Source of the DNA: a virus
IMG/VR virus record: IMGVR_UViG_3300043395_001653
Location: 1 to 23,385 of that record
Direction: 5' to 3' (one strand)
DNA length: 23,385 bases
Shown here in pieces: positions 1-8,469 of the stretch. The notes under the pieces are model-generated. The model saw only the letters and a list, made by a program, of their open reading frames with translations. It was not told the origin of the DNA and did not search any database. Both the position numbers and the translations under genes were made by a program. Within the stretch, counting starts at the first letter, position 1; each line of letters starts with the position of its first letter.

Positions 1-2352
1 AATTGTTCTTCTAAAATCAATAGAATCTCTTGTAAATGTTGCATTATAATTTATTTCACCACTACCTAAAGAACCTGTTGTTAATCCTTTTACATATTTG
101 CTAGATGATGCATATGCTAAGTTTACAAATTTTTCACGATATCCAGTTGCTGCTGAACCTGTTACCAATATATGCAATTGTTTATCCGGCCAACCTTTTT
201 CTGGCTTTGTTAAACTACTTAATTCAATATCATTAACACCATCAATACGAATTGCTTGAATTTCTAAAGATGCGGTACTACTATTTCTAATTTGTGTTCC
301 TCTATAAGGTCTAATTAAATGGTTCACGCCACCAAATCCATCCAATACTCTACTGAATATCACTGTATCAGTATATCCTTCAACCTCTCCAGTAATTTTT
401 ACTAATTGTATAGTTTTATCAGTTCTAGAACCAGTAAAATGTTGTACTGTCATAGTTGGTGCATCGGATGTAATTCCATCCAACAAACCAGGATATCCAC
501 CACCATTTGTTATAGATGCGGTATATTGATATCCAAACAATTCATTACCATCGAAATCAAATGATTGTGAAGTATATGTTACAGAACCTGTAAGTAAATT
601 TTTTGTTACCGTAAATCCAACAACAGTTGGTGGAACTGGACTTGAACCAGAATCAAATTGAAATTGTAATGAACGTGGTGTAAATACTAAACCTTTTTGA
701 ATTCTTTGTAAATTACCACCATTAAATGTTTTTGTTGCTTCAACTAAAACAGGAATGTAATTGTTGTTTATATCATAAAACTCAAAACGATATAAGAATG
801 TTTCTTCTGGTAAAGTTCTTGGAACACTTTGTATAAAAGTAATTTCATCTGGTGAAAATGCTGTTTCTTGTGATGCTCTTAAAGTAACATCGGATATATA
901 CCATCCATTTCCTTTTACTTCAAAATATAATTTTGCATTATCAATTTGTTCTGCGCTAAAATTTGCAGTTAATTCGTTTTTTTGTAAAAGAGAACTATCA
1001 GATGTTATTGTTGAAATATTTTGTTCAATTTGAATAGTTTTTGGAGAACCACCAATTGTAGTTTGTCTTGAACCACTTATAAAAGCTTTTATGTAATTAC
1101 CAGCTAATACTTGACCGGAGCCAACTCTTAAATTAAAACCAAGAGTATATTCAATTCCTTCTGAAATATCTAATGATTTAGATGTATGAAAATAATTTAC
1201 ATTTGTACTATCTAATTTTACCGAATCGTATAAATAATTTTGATTAAATGTTGTAGTTAAATTATTAGATGATGTCATCCAATAATTTTTATAATTTGTT
1301 GTATCAAATATTCCGTAATATTCTTGATTTTTAGTATATGATTCTAAATCAATTAAAAGTTCATTTGATTCTAATTTTATTTCTTGTATAAATTGATAAT
1401 CAGCTAAATCGGATTGTGATTTTCTAAATATTTTTACTCTAGCACAATCACCAACAAATGTAGTTAAATCAGATAAAGTAATTTTTGCAAAAGAACCAGT
1501 TAATGCAGTTTTTAAATTATTTACCCCTTCAATAAAATTAAATGATGCTGTATATCCTTCGTTTTCAAAATTTGCAACCAATCCATTTATAGTGTATGGA
1601 TTTTTAACTAATAATTCTTTATTATTAATTACACTATCTGCTAAAGTTGTATATCCTAAAGATGGTACTTCAATATTTGTACCAACAACAGAACCTGTCC
1701 AGTTTGTTGAATCATTAATTGATAAAAGATATGTTGTTGGTGCAGTATAATTAGTAATAGATTGCCCTGCTCTTGGAGCTTGTGCAATACCACTTAAAGA
1801 ACCGGTTTGTGTGATTATTGTTGTTACATTATTGAATATAGGTTTTACTATTTCATCAATATTAACAACAGGTCTTCTATAAAATCTTACTTTATCTTCA
1901 TTGGAAAGTAATCTATTTATTTGGAAAGTTTTTTCCCATTTTACATTATAAACACCTTTCCACTCATCTGGTATATCTCTTACAACTCCACCATCATCTA
2001 CATAAGTTTTTAATTCACCCAATACCGTAACTTTTGCAGTACCAATAGGTGTATCTTCATAAACATAAACAGCAACTAATTTTGAAGTACCTTCATAGTA
2101 TTCAGGCACACCATTACCAGGTTCATAGTAAACAGGGTCACCATTTACATCTAAAATTTGTACTTTAACTTCTGTAGTTTCCTTTAGATGCTCAGAACCT
2201 TCAATTAAAAATCCATTTTTACCACCAGTAAATGTATCTTTAAATTCTGTAATTTTAAAGTACTGTGAGTTTGGTGCTGTATCAACTATGTATGTTCCAA
2301 ATGATGTTAAGTTTTGTGTTAAAACTTCTCCATATTTTTTGATTACTGCCAT
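1..2352 (-). CDS. Large fibre-like structural protein, C-terminus missing
   Basis: An open frame of 784 codons runs from an ATG at 2352 to base 1 without a stop, so the 3' end lies outside the window. The protein begins MAVIKKYGEVLTQNLTSFG. It is rich in Ser, Thr, Gly, Asn and aromatic beta-strand segments, with recurrent SGS/TGS turns, and shows no signal peptide, membrane segment or enzyme motif. This composition is typical of phage tail fibre or baseplate-appendage proteins, and the same style is seen in the structural genes at 7618-15639. The start follows an AT-rich leader (GAAAATAAATG) with the shared WATATTTAT-like motif 22 bases upstream, so it probably has its own late promoter. Function as a fibre is inferred from composition and context; no known domain was recognised with certainty. 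Confidence 0.7.
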   Translation of the reverse strand, partial: MAVIKKYGEVLTQNLTSFGTYIVDTAPNSQYFKITEFKDTFTGGKNGFLIEGSEHLKETTEVKVQILDVNGDPVYYEPGNGVPEYYEGTSKLVAVYVYEDTPIGTAKVTVLGELKTYVDDGGVVRDIPDEWKGVYNVKWEKTFQINRLLSNEDKVRFYRRPVVNIDEIVKPIFNNVTTIITQTGSLSGIAQAPRAGQSITNYTAPTTYLLSINDSTNWTGSVVGTNIEVPSLGYTTLADSVINNKELLVKNPYTINGLVANFENEGYTASFNFIEGVNNLKTALTGSFAKITLSDLTTFVGDCARVKIFRKSQSDLADYQFIQEIKLESNELLIDLESYTKNQEYYGIFDTTNYKNYWMTSSNNLTTTFNQNYLYDSVKLDSTNVNYFHTSKSLDISEGIEYTLGFNLRVGSGQVLAGNYIKAFISGSRQTTIGGSPKTIQIEQNISTITSDSSLLQKNELTANFSAEQIDNAKLYFEVKGNGWYISDVTLRASQETAFSPDEITFIQSVPRTLPEETFLYRFEFYDINNNYIPVLVEATKTFNGGNLQRIQKGLVFTPRSLQFQFDSGSSPVPPTVVGFTVTKNLLTGSVTYTSQSFDFDGNELFGYQYTASITNGGGYPGLLDGITSDAPTMTVQHFTGSRTDKTIQLVKITGEVEGYTDTVIFSRVLDGFGGVNHLIRPYRGTQIRNSSTASLEIQAIRIDGVNDIELSSLTKPEKGWPDKQLHILVTGSAATGYREKFVNLAYASSSKYVKGLTTGSLGSGEINYNATFTRDSIDFRRTI

Positions 2353-2373
2353 TTATTTTCGTTATTATATAAA

Positions 2374-2382
2374 ATAAATATT
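2374..2382 (-). promoter_or_regulatory. Candidate late promoter element, copy 1
   Basis: The minus strand reads AATATTTAT here, 22 bases before the ATG at 2352. The same nine-base motif (WATATTTAT) precedes four other minus-strand transcription units. The surrounding 88-base gap (2353-2440) also separates this gene from the divergent plus-strand gene at 2441. No clear plus-strand promoter was recognised in the gap. The promoter role is inferred from position and recurrence. Confidence 0.45.
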
Positions 2383-2440
2383 GGGATAATTTTTTATCTC
2401 CATAATTATATATAGAATTCTAAAGAAAAATAAAGAAGTA

Positions 2441-2617
2441 ATGAAAAAATACGCAATGATTCAAATTGATGCCGAAATACATCAAATTTTGAAGGAGTTT
2501 TGTAAAGAGAAAGGATACAAAATAAATGGGTTGGTAGAAACCCTTATAAAAGAAAAGGTAGAAGCTTCAAAGAAACCTCTACCTAAAAATGTATTACCAG
2601 TAAATTCTAAAAGTTAA
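2441..2617 (+). CDS. Small ribbon-helix-helix-like protein
   Basis: A 58-codon plus-strand frame encodes a protein starting MKKYAMIQIDAEIHQILKEF. A short beta strand (about residues 3-8, YAMIQID) is followed by two helices separated by a Lys-Gly-Tyr turn (KEKGYKINGLVETLI), the pattern of Arc/MetJ-type ribbon-helix-helix DNA-binding proteins. A basic, Pro-containing tail ends in NSKS. The gene is too short for a standard ORF cut-off and is the only convincing plus-strand gene here. Its leader, AAAGAAGTAATG, resembles that of the minus-strand gene starting at 21534. Its last 11 bases overlap the 3' end of the Mre11-Rad50 gene tail to tail. A role as a transcriptional regulator, perhaps at the 2353-2440 divergent gap, is inferred only. 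Confidence 0.62.
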   Translation: MKKYAMIQIDAEIHQILKEFCKEKGYKINGLVETLIKEKVEASKKPLPKNVLPVNSKS

Positions 2618-2625
2618 TTTTAGAA
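2605..2625. repeat. Inverted repeat spanning two convergent stop codons
   Basis: TTCTAAAA (2605-2612) and TTTTAGAA (2618-2625) form a perfect 8-bp inverted repeat around a GTTAA loop. The TAA stop of the plus-strand gene lies in the loop, and the TAG stop of the nuclease gene lies in the left arm. On the plus strand a T-rich run follows within about ten bases. The stem is AT-only except for one C-G pair, so it would be a weak bidirectional terminator at best; it may also occur by chance in AT-rich DNA. Confidence 0.4.
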
Positions 2626-5600
2626 AATCCGTTTTCTTTTTTAATTTCAATCAATCCATCTACAATATCTCTCATTTGTTCTAAGTGAGAAATTACCCAA
2701 ATGAAATCGAATTGAGTTTTAAGATACTGCATCATCATAAACAATGAAGATAGGTTATCTGCATCCAATGTACCAAACCCTTCATCTATTACTAAGAAGT
2801 TAGGTCTAGGTAACCCACATATGTTAATTAGAGCCACTCTAATCGCTAATCCACTAATGAACTTCTCCATACCACTACACATCTCTAAAGCCCACTCCTG
2901 GTCTTCGTAAACTATCTTAGCGTTAATGTTCTTTCCATCGGTATCCATTGAAAGTGAAAAGTCCACAACCTGAGCTAAGATATTGTTTACTTCGTTCTCA
3001 ATAACAGGCATTGCTTTGGAAATCAATTCGTATGGAACACCATCTTTCTTAACCGCATCTAAATAGTAAGTGTATAAGGTATTCTTATGTTCTAATTCTT
3101 TAACCTCATCCATCTTATCTTTAGTTGTTTTAATAAAAGATTCAATAGAACCAATAGTTCCAGTTACTGAAAGAATTTGTTTATTTGTATCTTTTATTTT
3201 CTTTTCAATTTCTTTCTTTTCATCTTCCAACCCTTTGATTTGTTCGTTCAATTCACCATTCTTTTTAATTGTGGCTTCATTATCAAAGTAACGTTTCTTA
3301 TCAGCCTTTACACCTTCTAATTGAGTTTGCAAAAGTTGTGATTGTGTTTCCAATCCATTTAATTCAGCTTCGGCCTTTTCCTTAACCACCACACCTCTAG
3401 TGTATTTGTTTCTTAATTCAACTAATTTAGCCCAAACATCTTCTACTTCCGAAAATGGTTCGGTTGCTTTGATTAAAGCCTGATGTGCAATATTAAGAGT
3501 TTCTAATTGAGCTTCTTGTGTTTTAACAACTTCTTTAGTTTGAATAGCATCCTTTACGAATACATTGTTCATACAAAACTGACAATTAGGGTCATACTCA
3601 TGTTGCTCTAAATGTTTTAGTTTTTCTAAATTAGATTCATATTGAGATTCTAACTTATCTATTTGTTGTTGAACTTCTACAATTTTACCCTTAGCCAAAT
3701 CCCACTCCTTCTTAGCTTCATCTATTGGTATTCCGTTTACTTCTGCATGTTCGTTAATAGATTGAGAAACCTCTCCTAATAACCCTATATATTCGTTTAT
3801 TTTAGCTATTTTAGTTTCCTTATCACTTTCATTGGTTTGGATTTTGCGTTCAATAGTGCTCTCCGCATTCTCTAATGCAACCAAATCTAACTTACTATCT
3901 ATTGGGGTGATAGATTTACTCAATTCCGTAATTTGGTTTTGAATTCCATCTTTACTTTCATTCTGCTCTCTTTGGGTTTTGTTAAGTTCTTTCAGAGTTT
4001 CCTTTTGGGATTTCAAGTCGGTTTCTTTTTGGGCTAATTCAGTCGTAAAATCCGTCCTTTTGAAATTTCTGATTAGTGCAGCCACTTCCTTAATTTCCTC
4101 ACTTGCCGTTTCATATAACTTATCAAATATATCAAGTCCCATAAACTGAGCCAACAAGTCCTTTCTCTCCGATTGTGATTTATCAATGAATAGAGCATTG
4201 TTACCTTGTAGTGATAGGGCAGTCATAACGAAATCCTCATATCTCCCTACATATCCCTCAATGATTTGATTGGTATCCCTTCTCTCCGTTCCGTTAAGTG
4301 ATTCTCTTTCCGTTCCATTGGTTCTCCAAAATTCCACATCTACCTTTACGTTCCTTCCCTTATTAATAGTTCGGGCTTCTCTACGGATTGAGTATGGAAT
4401 ACCTTCTACTTCGAAATCTAATTGGCAGTGGAAGTCACTCTTTCTATTGTTCATAATGTTAGCTGCCTTAAAGGCTCTACTACATCTATCGAACAGGCAA
4501 AAGGATATTGCATCAAATAGGGATGATTTACCTGCTGCGTTTGGTGCGAATAAGCCCATTAGTCCATTTACTTTGTCAAAATGGATTACATTGTCTTCAC
4601 CGTAACTGAACATATTGGAGAATTCAAATCTTACCGGCTTCCATTGTACGTTTCTTGTCAGCTCATCCAATACTATTCTACTATTAATATCTTTGTTTAG
4701 TGATTGCACTCCTGCTACGTCTTCCGCAGTTGCGAATGGCATCATCCTTTGAATGTAATCAGATATAAGTGAGTTTTGATAATTTACATCGGTAATATCT
4801 TCTAACTCTAATTGATTATCTCTATCACCAGTCTTTTTCTTTTGGAAACTATCTGTCCTTATGGTTGTAAAATCATCTACACCATATTTTATTTTGATTT
4901 CGGTGATTGCTCTTTTTGTATCTGCCGCATCGGTATCAGAGAATCTTACCCTAAGCCTTGGATGAACAGGTAAATCAGTAACGTCAGGAACAACTCCTGC
5001 GATAATATCCATGGTGTAATAACCATAATCGTTTTTAATATCAACTTCTTCATATGTTAGTGTTTCTAAATCCCAAACTAAAAAACCATGCTTATCTAAG
5101 GTTTCTCCAAAGTTTTGTTGTACCAATGAACCAGCGTACACACACTTACATCCTTTAGGTGAAATCAATTCTTGTCTTTTATGTATATCACCCAAAAGTG
5201 CCAAATGGAAACCATCAAATAAATCGGTTGTGAAATGCCTACTACTTACAACATATCCCACATCGGTTTGTGAATGGTCAACCGGTCCGTGAAATAGTGC
5301 AACTTTTAATCTGGCTGATTGTAAACTAAAATCATCAGCCATTATCCAATTATCTTTGTTATCAAAAATACTGAATACTGAAAATGCTACATCATCTACC
5401 CAATGTACCGAAGTATCTTTTAGATATGTAAAGTTAGGTAGGTTAAGAGCTTCTACAATTGGTGAAAGAACATCCAATCGGTCTTGGTTGTTCATATTAC
5501 AATCGTGATTACCAGCAATAAGAATTGTTGGGCATGTATTTGAACATTCGGTAAATAACCAACTAATCTCTTTCACTAATTCAGGTGACATTTCTAATTT

Positions 5601-5762
5601 AGCATGTGCAATATCACCAGCTAAATAAATGATTGAATCTTCAGTTCCTCTTTTACGGATTTCTTCAAACATTTTTTCAAATACTTGCCTAAACTCTTTG
5701 TGTCTCTTTACATTACGGATGTGTATATCCGCAATATGATAAATTCTTTTTAATTTACTCAT
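2607..5762 (-). CDS. Fused Mre11-Rad50 (SbcD-SbcC; T4 gp47-gp46) nuclease
   Basis: This 1051-residue protein carries both subunits of the SbcCD/Mre11-Rad50 recombination nuclease in one chain. Residues 1-240 hold the Mre11 phosphoesterase motifs: DIH (12-14), GDIAH (49-53), GNHD (84-87), FHG (157-159) and GDIH (191-194). A linker reaches about residue 370. The Rad50 ATPase follows, with Walker A APNAAGKS (406-413), Q-loop Gln 519, a long coiled coil (about 560-900) with a zinc-hook CQFC (727-730), signature CSGMEKF (962-968), Walker B FLVIDEGFGTLD (989-1000) and the H-loop His 1026. All key residues look intact. In T4, gp47 and gp46 are separate proteins that process DNA ends for recombination-dependent replication and degrade host DNA. 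The start overlaps the primase stop as ATGA, indicating translational coupling. Confidence 0.93.
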   Translation of the reverse strand: MSKLKRIYHIADIHIRNVKRHKEFRQVFEKMFEEIRKRGTEDSIIYLAGDIAHAKLEMSPELVKEISWLFTECSNTCPTILIAGNHDCNMNNQDRLDVLSPIVEALNLPNFTYLKDTSVHWVDDVAFSVFSIFDNKDNWIMADDFSLQSARLKVALFHGPVDHSQTDVGYVVSSRHFTTDLFDGFHLALLGDIHKRQELISPKGCKCVYAGSLVQQNFGETLDKHGFLVWDLETLTYEEVDIKNDYGYYTMDIIAGVVPDVTDLPVHPRLRVRFSDTDAADTKRAITEIKIKYGVDDFTTIRTDSFQKKKTGDRDNQLELEDITDVNYQNSLISDYIQRMMPFATAEDVAGVQSLNKDINSRIVLDELTRNVQWKPVRFEFSNMFSYGEDNVIHFDKVNGLMGLFAPNAAGKSSLFDAISFCLFDRCSRAFKAANIMNNRKSDFHCQLDFEVEGIPYSIRREARTINKGRNVKVDVEFWRTNGTERESLNGTERRDTNQIIEGYVGRYEDFVMTALSLQGNNALFIDKSQSERKDLLAQFMGLDIFDKLYETASEEIKEVAALIRNFKRTDFTTELAQKETDLKSQKETLKELNKTQREQNESKDGIQNQITELSKSITPIDSKLDLVALENAESTIERKIQTNESDKETKIAKINEYIGLLGEVSQSINEHAEVNGIPIDEAKKEWDLAKGKIVEVQQQIDKLESQYESNLEKLKHLEQHEYDPNCQFCMNNVFVKDAIQTKEVVKTQEAQLETLNIAHQALIKATEPFSEVEDVWAKLVELRNKYTRGVVVKEKAEAELNGLETQSQLLQTQLEGVKADKKRYFDNEATIKKNGELNEQIKGLEDEKKEIEKKIKDTNKQILSVTGTIGSIESFIKTTKDKMDEVKELEHKNTLYTYYLDAVKKDGVPYELISKAMPVIENEVNNILAQVVDFSLSMDTDGKNINAKIVYEDQEWALEMCSGMEKFISGLAIRVALINICGLPRPNFLVIDEGFGTLDADNLSSLFMMMQYLKTQFDFIWVISHLEQMRDIVDGLIEIKKENGFSKINF

Positions 5763-6694
5763 ATGTTATTTAACTTTGCCATCACCAAATCATCCCATCC
5801 AGTTTCTTTGGCATCTTTTAATATTTCATTTACTTTTTTAAAACCCATTTCACCTGCATCTTTATCAGTTGGTATAATGTTCTTTACACTTATACCATTC
5901 TTAATAAACCATTCAGTATGTTTAGTGGAATCTTCTACGGCATCGGAATCTAACATAATTGTTACATCCTTAACACCCTTTTCCATAATTTTATTTTTGA
6001 GTTTGCTAAGTAAGAATTTACCTAACAATGGAATTACATTTCTTTTAACTGAGAAAGAATCAAATACACCTTCAACCAAAATAATAGGTTCGTTCCAATT
6101 AATCATATTCTCAAATACAATTACATCTCTGCTAATTGGTGGATTCTTATACTTCATCCTCTCATCTTCATAAAAAGAACGAGCTACAAAGTAATTAAGG
6201 TCACCATTATCATCATAAGATGGAATGATAACTCTACCACCATAAAGGCCATCTTCACAATAACCAATATTATATTTAACAATATCGGCTTTTGTGATAC
6301 CTCTTTTATTTAAATAGTGTAATGCTTGGTTATACAAAGGATTAATACTCTTTGGACAGAAATATAATTGTTTGAATTCTTTTGGTAATTGTAATTTTGC
6401 TACAAATTCCTCTTTTGCATCGTATTCTGGTTCATCACCATATACATCCTTTACAACAGATATATCCCTAAGGTCTACATTTAATTTACGAAGAAGGGAT
6501 GATATACTTCTACCCTTAGAATCACATACCCAACAATGCCATCTTTGAGTATCTAAGTTAATTTGTAACTTCTTTTTATGGTGATTACAAAATGGACAAT
6601 GGTGTGCCTGTTCATTTCCCTTTAAGGATGAACCAACTCCCAATGCCGAGTCTAATATAGTGATTATTTTTAATTTGTTCTTACCAGATAGCAT
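5759..6694 (-). CDS. DNA primase (zinc finger plus TOPRIM, T4 gp61-like)
   Basis: This 311-residue protein has the domain order of DnaG-type primases in compact phage form. An N-terminal zinc-binding motif is seen as HCPFC (32-36) and WHCWVC (52-57), giving two CxxC pairs. The TOPRIM catalytic domain follows, with VEGVFD (207-212, acidic Glu 208 and Asp 212) and the DSD motif (249-251). The length is close to that of T4 gp61. It would make RNA primers for lagging-strand synthesis at the phage replisome, with a helicase gene that is not in this window. It is the first gene of a two-gene unit with the Mre11-Rad50 gene, which starts within its stop codon. A Bacteroidetes-like promoter lies just upstream at 6713-6744, so it is likely expressed separately from the tail genes. 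Confidence 0.9.
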   Translation of the reverse strand: MLSGKNKLKIITILDSALGVGSSLKGNEQAHHCPFCNHHKKKLQINLDTQRWHCWVCDSKGRSISSLLRKLNVDLRDISVVKDVYGDEPEYDAKEEFVAKLQLPKEFKQLYFCPKSINPLYNQALHYLNKRGITKADIVKYNIGYCEDGLYGGRVIIPSYDDNGDLNYFVARSFYEDERMKYKNPPISRDVIVFENMINWNEPIILVEGVFDSFSVKRNVIPLLGKFLLSKLKNKIMEKGVKDVTIMLDSDAVEDSTKHTEWFIKNGISVKNIIPTDKDAGEMGFKKVNEILKDAKETGWDDLVMAKLNNI

Positions 6695-6712
6695 ATTTTG
6701 TGTTATACCCTA

Positions 6713-6744
6713 CAAATATACAACTTTTTTAGGATATAACCAAA
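6713..6744 (-). promoter_or_regulatory. Bacteroidetes-like promoter for primase-nuclease operon
   Basis: On the minus strand, TTTG (6744-6741), then 20 bases, then TATATTTG (6720-6713) match the Bacteroidetes -33 TTTG / -7 TAnnTTTG pattern. The -7 box ends 18 bases before the primase ATG at 6694, predicting a leader of roughly 10 bases. The -33 box lies just past the stop codon of the 67-residue gene. Unlike the five WATATTTAT sites, this one has the terminal G of the -7 box and a -33 box. Confidence 0.65.
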
Positions 6745-6748
6745 TATT

Positions 6749-6952
6749 TTAACCCCAATTTGAGTTTTTAACATCTGTAAGAAAATCTGCCAAAAATTGT
6801 AATTTATTAGCAACTTGTTCTCTTGGAGTATTGTTTAAAACCATACCTTTAAGGTCTATAAGGGATGCAGCTGCAATAGAATGTGCATCATCTTTTGAAT
6901 TTAAGTATGCATCTGAAATGCCGTACTTTTTACAAATTTCATCTAAAGTCAT
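6749..6952 (-). CDS. Small acidic hypothetical protein
   Basis: A 67-residue protein, mostly helical in appearance, with no recognisable family. It begins MTLDEICKKYGISDAY, which is reminiscent of the first helix-turn of a helix-turn-helix, but the rest (Ala/Leu-rich helices around residues 22-60) does not clearly continue that fold. It lies 12 bases after the GIY-YIG-like gene, on the same strand and probably in the same transcript. It ends just before the primase promoter. The ATG follows AACACACGTT, with no ribosome binding site. Coding status rests on the clean fit between neighbours. Confidence 0.6.
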   Translation of the reverse strand: MTLDEICKKYGISDAYLNSKDDAHSIAAASLIDLKGMVLNNTPREQVANKLQFLADFLTDVKNSNWG

Positions 6953-6964
6953 AACGTGTGTTTA

Positions 6965-7372
6965 TTAATATATATCCTTTCGGAAGAATTTTCCCATTAA
7001 ATTTTCATTAATAGATTGTGGGTCCATCAAAACATCTAATTTGAATTGCCACCAAACTTCCCAATATGTAAGTGATTTTTTACTAAAGCAGAATTGAATG
7101 ATTTCTCTTTCAAAATCTTCCCCTCTACCTTCTTTTACTTCGTTTTTAATCCATTCGTTTGATGAATAGTATTTCTCCCAATCAGAAGCCTTACGAACTA
7201 CTCTTTTACGAACTTTCCCCTTTAGGGGTTTTAATCGGCGGGTTGAAGTGAGTGATTTTTTACCAATATAGAATTTACCAGTTGGAGTGTGTACAATCTT
7301 ATAGACAAACCCAACCGCACCCTCTGGTGTATTTTCTTCCGTAACAATATTTCCCTTAAATTTCCAAGACAT
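6965..7372 (-). CDS. GIY-YIG-like nuclease
   Basis: This 135-residue protein carries GFVYKI (21-26) and GKFYIGKKS (32-40), the two halves of the GIY-YIG motif. An Arg-rich segment follows (RRLK at 45-48), then DWEKYYSS (64-71), and a Glu (105) in TYWEVWW sits where the metal-binding Glu of the family is expected. Short phage proteins of this type (GIY-YIG followed by a SDWxxYY segment) are widespread and usually annotated as putative endonucleases. It could be a free-standing homing endonuclease or a DNA-processing enzyme; the sequence does not decide. No DNA-binding C-terminal module is present. It lies between two small unknown genes, with a 3-base gap upstream and 12 bases downstream. Confidence 0.72.
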   Translation of the reverse strand: MSWKFKGNIVTEENTPEGAVGFVYKIVHTPTGKFYIGKKSLTSTRRLKPLKGKVRKRVVRKASDWEKYYSSNEWIKNEVKEGRGEDFEREIIQFCFSKKSLTYWEVWWQFKLDVLMDPQSINENLMGKFFRKDIY

Positions 7373-7375
7373 TAA

Positions 7376-7585
7376 TTACTTTTTAAAAGTATCGGAGTAT
7401 TTTCTATTTTTCAATACCCCACCTCTTGCTTTGAATAATTTCTTTTCATCTTTAGATAAATCCTTAGATGGTTTCATTTCACCTCTAGGATTATCAGTTC
7501 CGATAGGAGTTGTATCTACACCTTTAACATTAGCAGCTCCAGTTTTTGGTGGAGTTTTTGCAAATATATCTAAAATTGTTGGCAT
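7376..7585 (-). CDS. Small basic hypothetical protein
   Basis: A 69-residue, Lys/Pro/Gly-rich protein starting MPTILDIFAKTPPKTGA. The middle is probably disordered (about residues 10-45) and the end is basic, with KARGGVLKNRKYSDTFKK as its last 18 residues. No family is recognised. It is the first gene of a three-gene group (with the GIY-YIG-like gene and the 67-residue gene) and has the WATATTTAT motif 21 bases upstream. It might be a small virion or chaperone-like protein, since its promoter motif is shared with the tail genes, but that is inference. Confidence 0.6.
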   Translation of the reverse strand: MPTILDIFAKTPPKTGAANVKGVDTTPIGTDNPRGEMKPSKDLSKDEKKLFKARGGVLKNRKYSDTFKK

Positions 7586-7605
7586 TTTTAATTATTTTTC
7601 TTTAT

Positions 7606-7614
7606 ATAAATATA
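7606..7614 (-). promoter_or_regulatory. Candidate late promoter element, copy 2
   Basis: The minus strand reads TATATTTAT, 21 bases before the ATG at 7585, in the 32-base gap after the 283-residue gene. It is continued by ATAAAG, as in copy 3 (ATAAAA). It fits the first seven positions of the Bacteroidetes -7 box (TAnnTTT) with A instead of the final G. Confidence 0.5.
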
Positions 7615-7617
7615 ACC

Positions 7618-8469
7618 TTATGTGTCCAAACGAACAATAAAATTTATTGGGTAATCTGGTAAAGATTTCATTGGTTGTGGTAATTTTGCAACTGCAACCA
7701 TATTTAAATCATTATCATATAATCCAATTGTTGTTATATAAGGTGCCAAATAAGAACCAGTTGGGTCTATTGAAGAACTAAATTCAAAATCAGCAAAACC
7801 TGCTGTAACCGTTGGGTCTATTGAAGAAGTTATAGAATGCAATTTTATTTTACCAGATTTTTTATCAGAACTCCAATCTATGGCTGTTGGATTAGTTGAT
7901 GTGTTAAATTCGTTTTCTAAAACAGTTAGAAAAATTTCATTTTCATAAATGGTTTTAGTTGAACGATAATTTAAAGTAAATGAATTTAATACAGAGCCAC
8001 TGTTTATATTTTTTGTTAAAACAATTATACCCCTGTCATAAAATACATTTCCTCTTATTTCATTATTGTAAACTAAATTAGAATACCCATCATCTACAAA
8101 AGTTTCACTTCCACTTATAAATTGTACAGAACCAACCTTAATACCTTCACCATACTTAGATTGTGGAACTGCTAAAACTGCCAATTCACTTTCCAAAACT
8201 CTTTCATTAGTTGAAGCATAAGATTGTCTTCTACCAACTTCGGTTAATATTGAAGCTGTTGATGGATTATTATAAAATTGAGCTTTTATAGAACGAAAAA
8301 ATGCTGCTTTGGAAATACCATATGATTTTTCTTCAATTTCTTCATCATAGTTTCCAAAACTACCACTTTTACCAAATATTGGCTGAATATCATTTTCATC
8401 TAAAGTCCATTCTTTATAAACTTTAAATTGTCTTGTAGTGATATCCGATTTTGGGATTTCTTTTAGCAT
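7618..8469 (-). CDS. Fibre-like structural protein, paralogue of the 403-residue protein
   Basis: This 283-residue beta-rich protein is related to the product of 8555-9766. Both contain a segment like FYxxxGIIxL, then EFNxSxNPT, then a C-terminal ITTxGLYxxxxxMxAVAKxxQP module followed by a short strand-rich tail. The shared end suggests a common attachment or assembly interface. The N-terminal part differs (MLKEIPKSDITTRQFKVYKE) and is not recognised. It has its own candidate promoter (8489-8497) directly after a terminator, so it is probably transcribed separately. A minor tail or fibre component is the best guess from context. No enzyme motif, signal peptide or membrane segment is seen. Confidence 0.75.
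   Translation of the reverse strand: MLKEIPKSDITTRQFKVYKEWTLDENDIQPIFGKSGSFGNYDEEIEEKSYGISKAAFFRSIKAQFYNNPSTASILTEVGRRQSYASTNERVLESELAVLAVPQSKYGEGIKVGSVQFISGSETFVDDGYSNLVYNNEIRGNVFYDRGIIVLTKNINSGSVLNSFTLNYRSTKTIYENEIFLTVLENEFNTSTNPTAIDWSSDKKSGKIKLHSITSSIDPTVTAGFADFEFSSSIDPTGSYLAPYITTIGLYDNDLNMVAVAKLPQPMKSLPDYPINFIVRLDT

Noticed and set aside
2353-2440. A plus-strand Bacteroidetes promoter before the ribbon-helix-helix gene
   Set aside because: TTG at 2381-2383 and TATATATAG at 2407-2415 are 23 bases apart and the second box fits TAnnTTTG poorly.
3070-6173. Plus-strand frames at 3070-3291, 4270-4605 and 5763-6173
   Set aside because: They lie opposite the well-supported nuclease and primase genes and have hydrophobic, Ser/Leu-rich translations typical of antisense frames.
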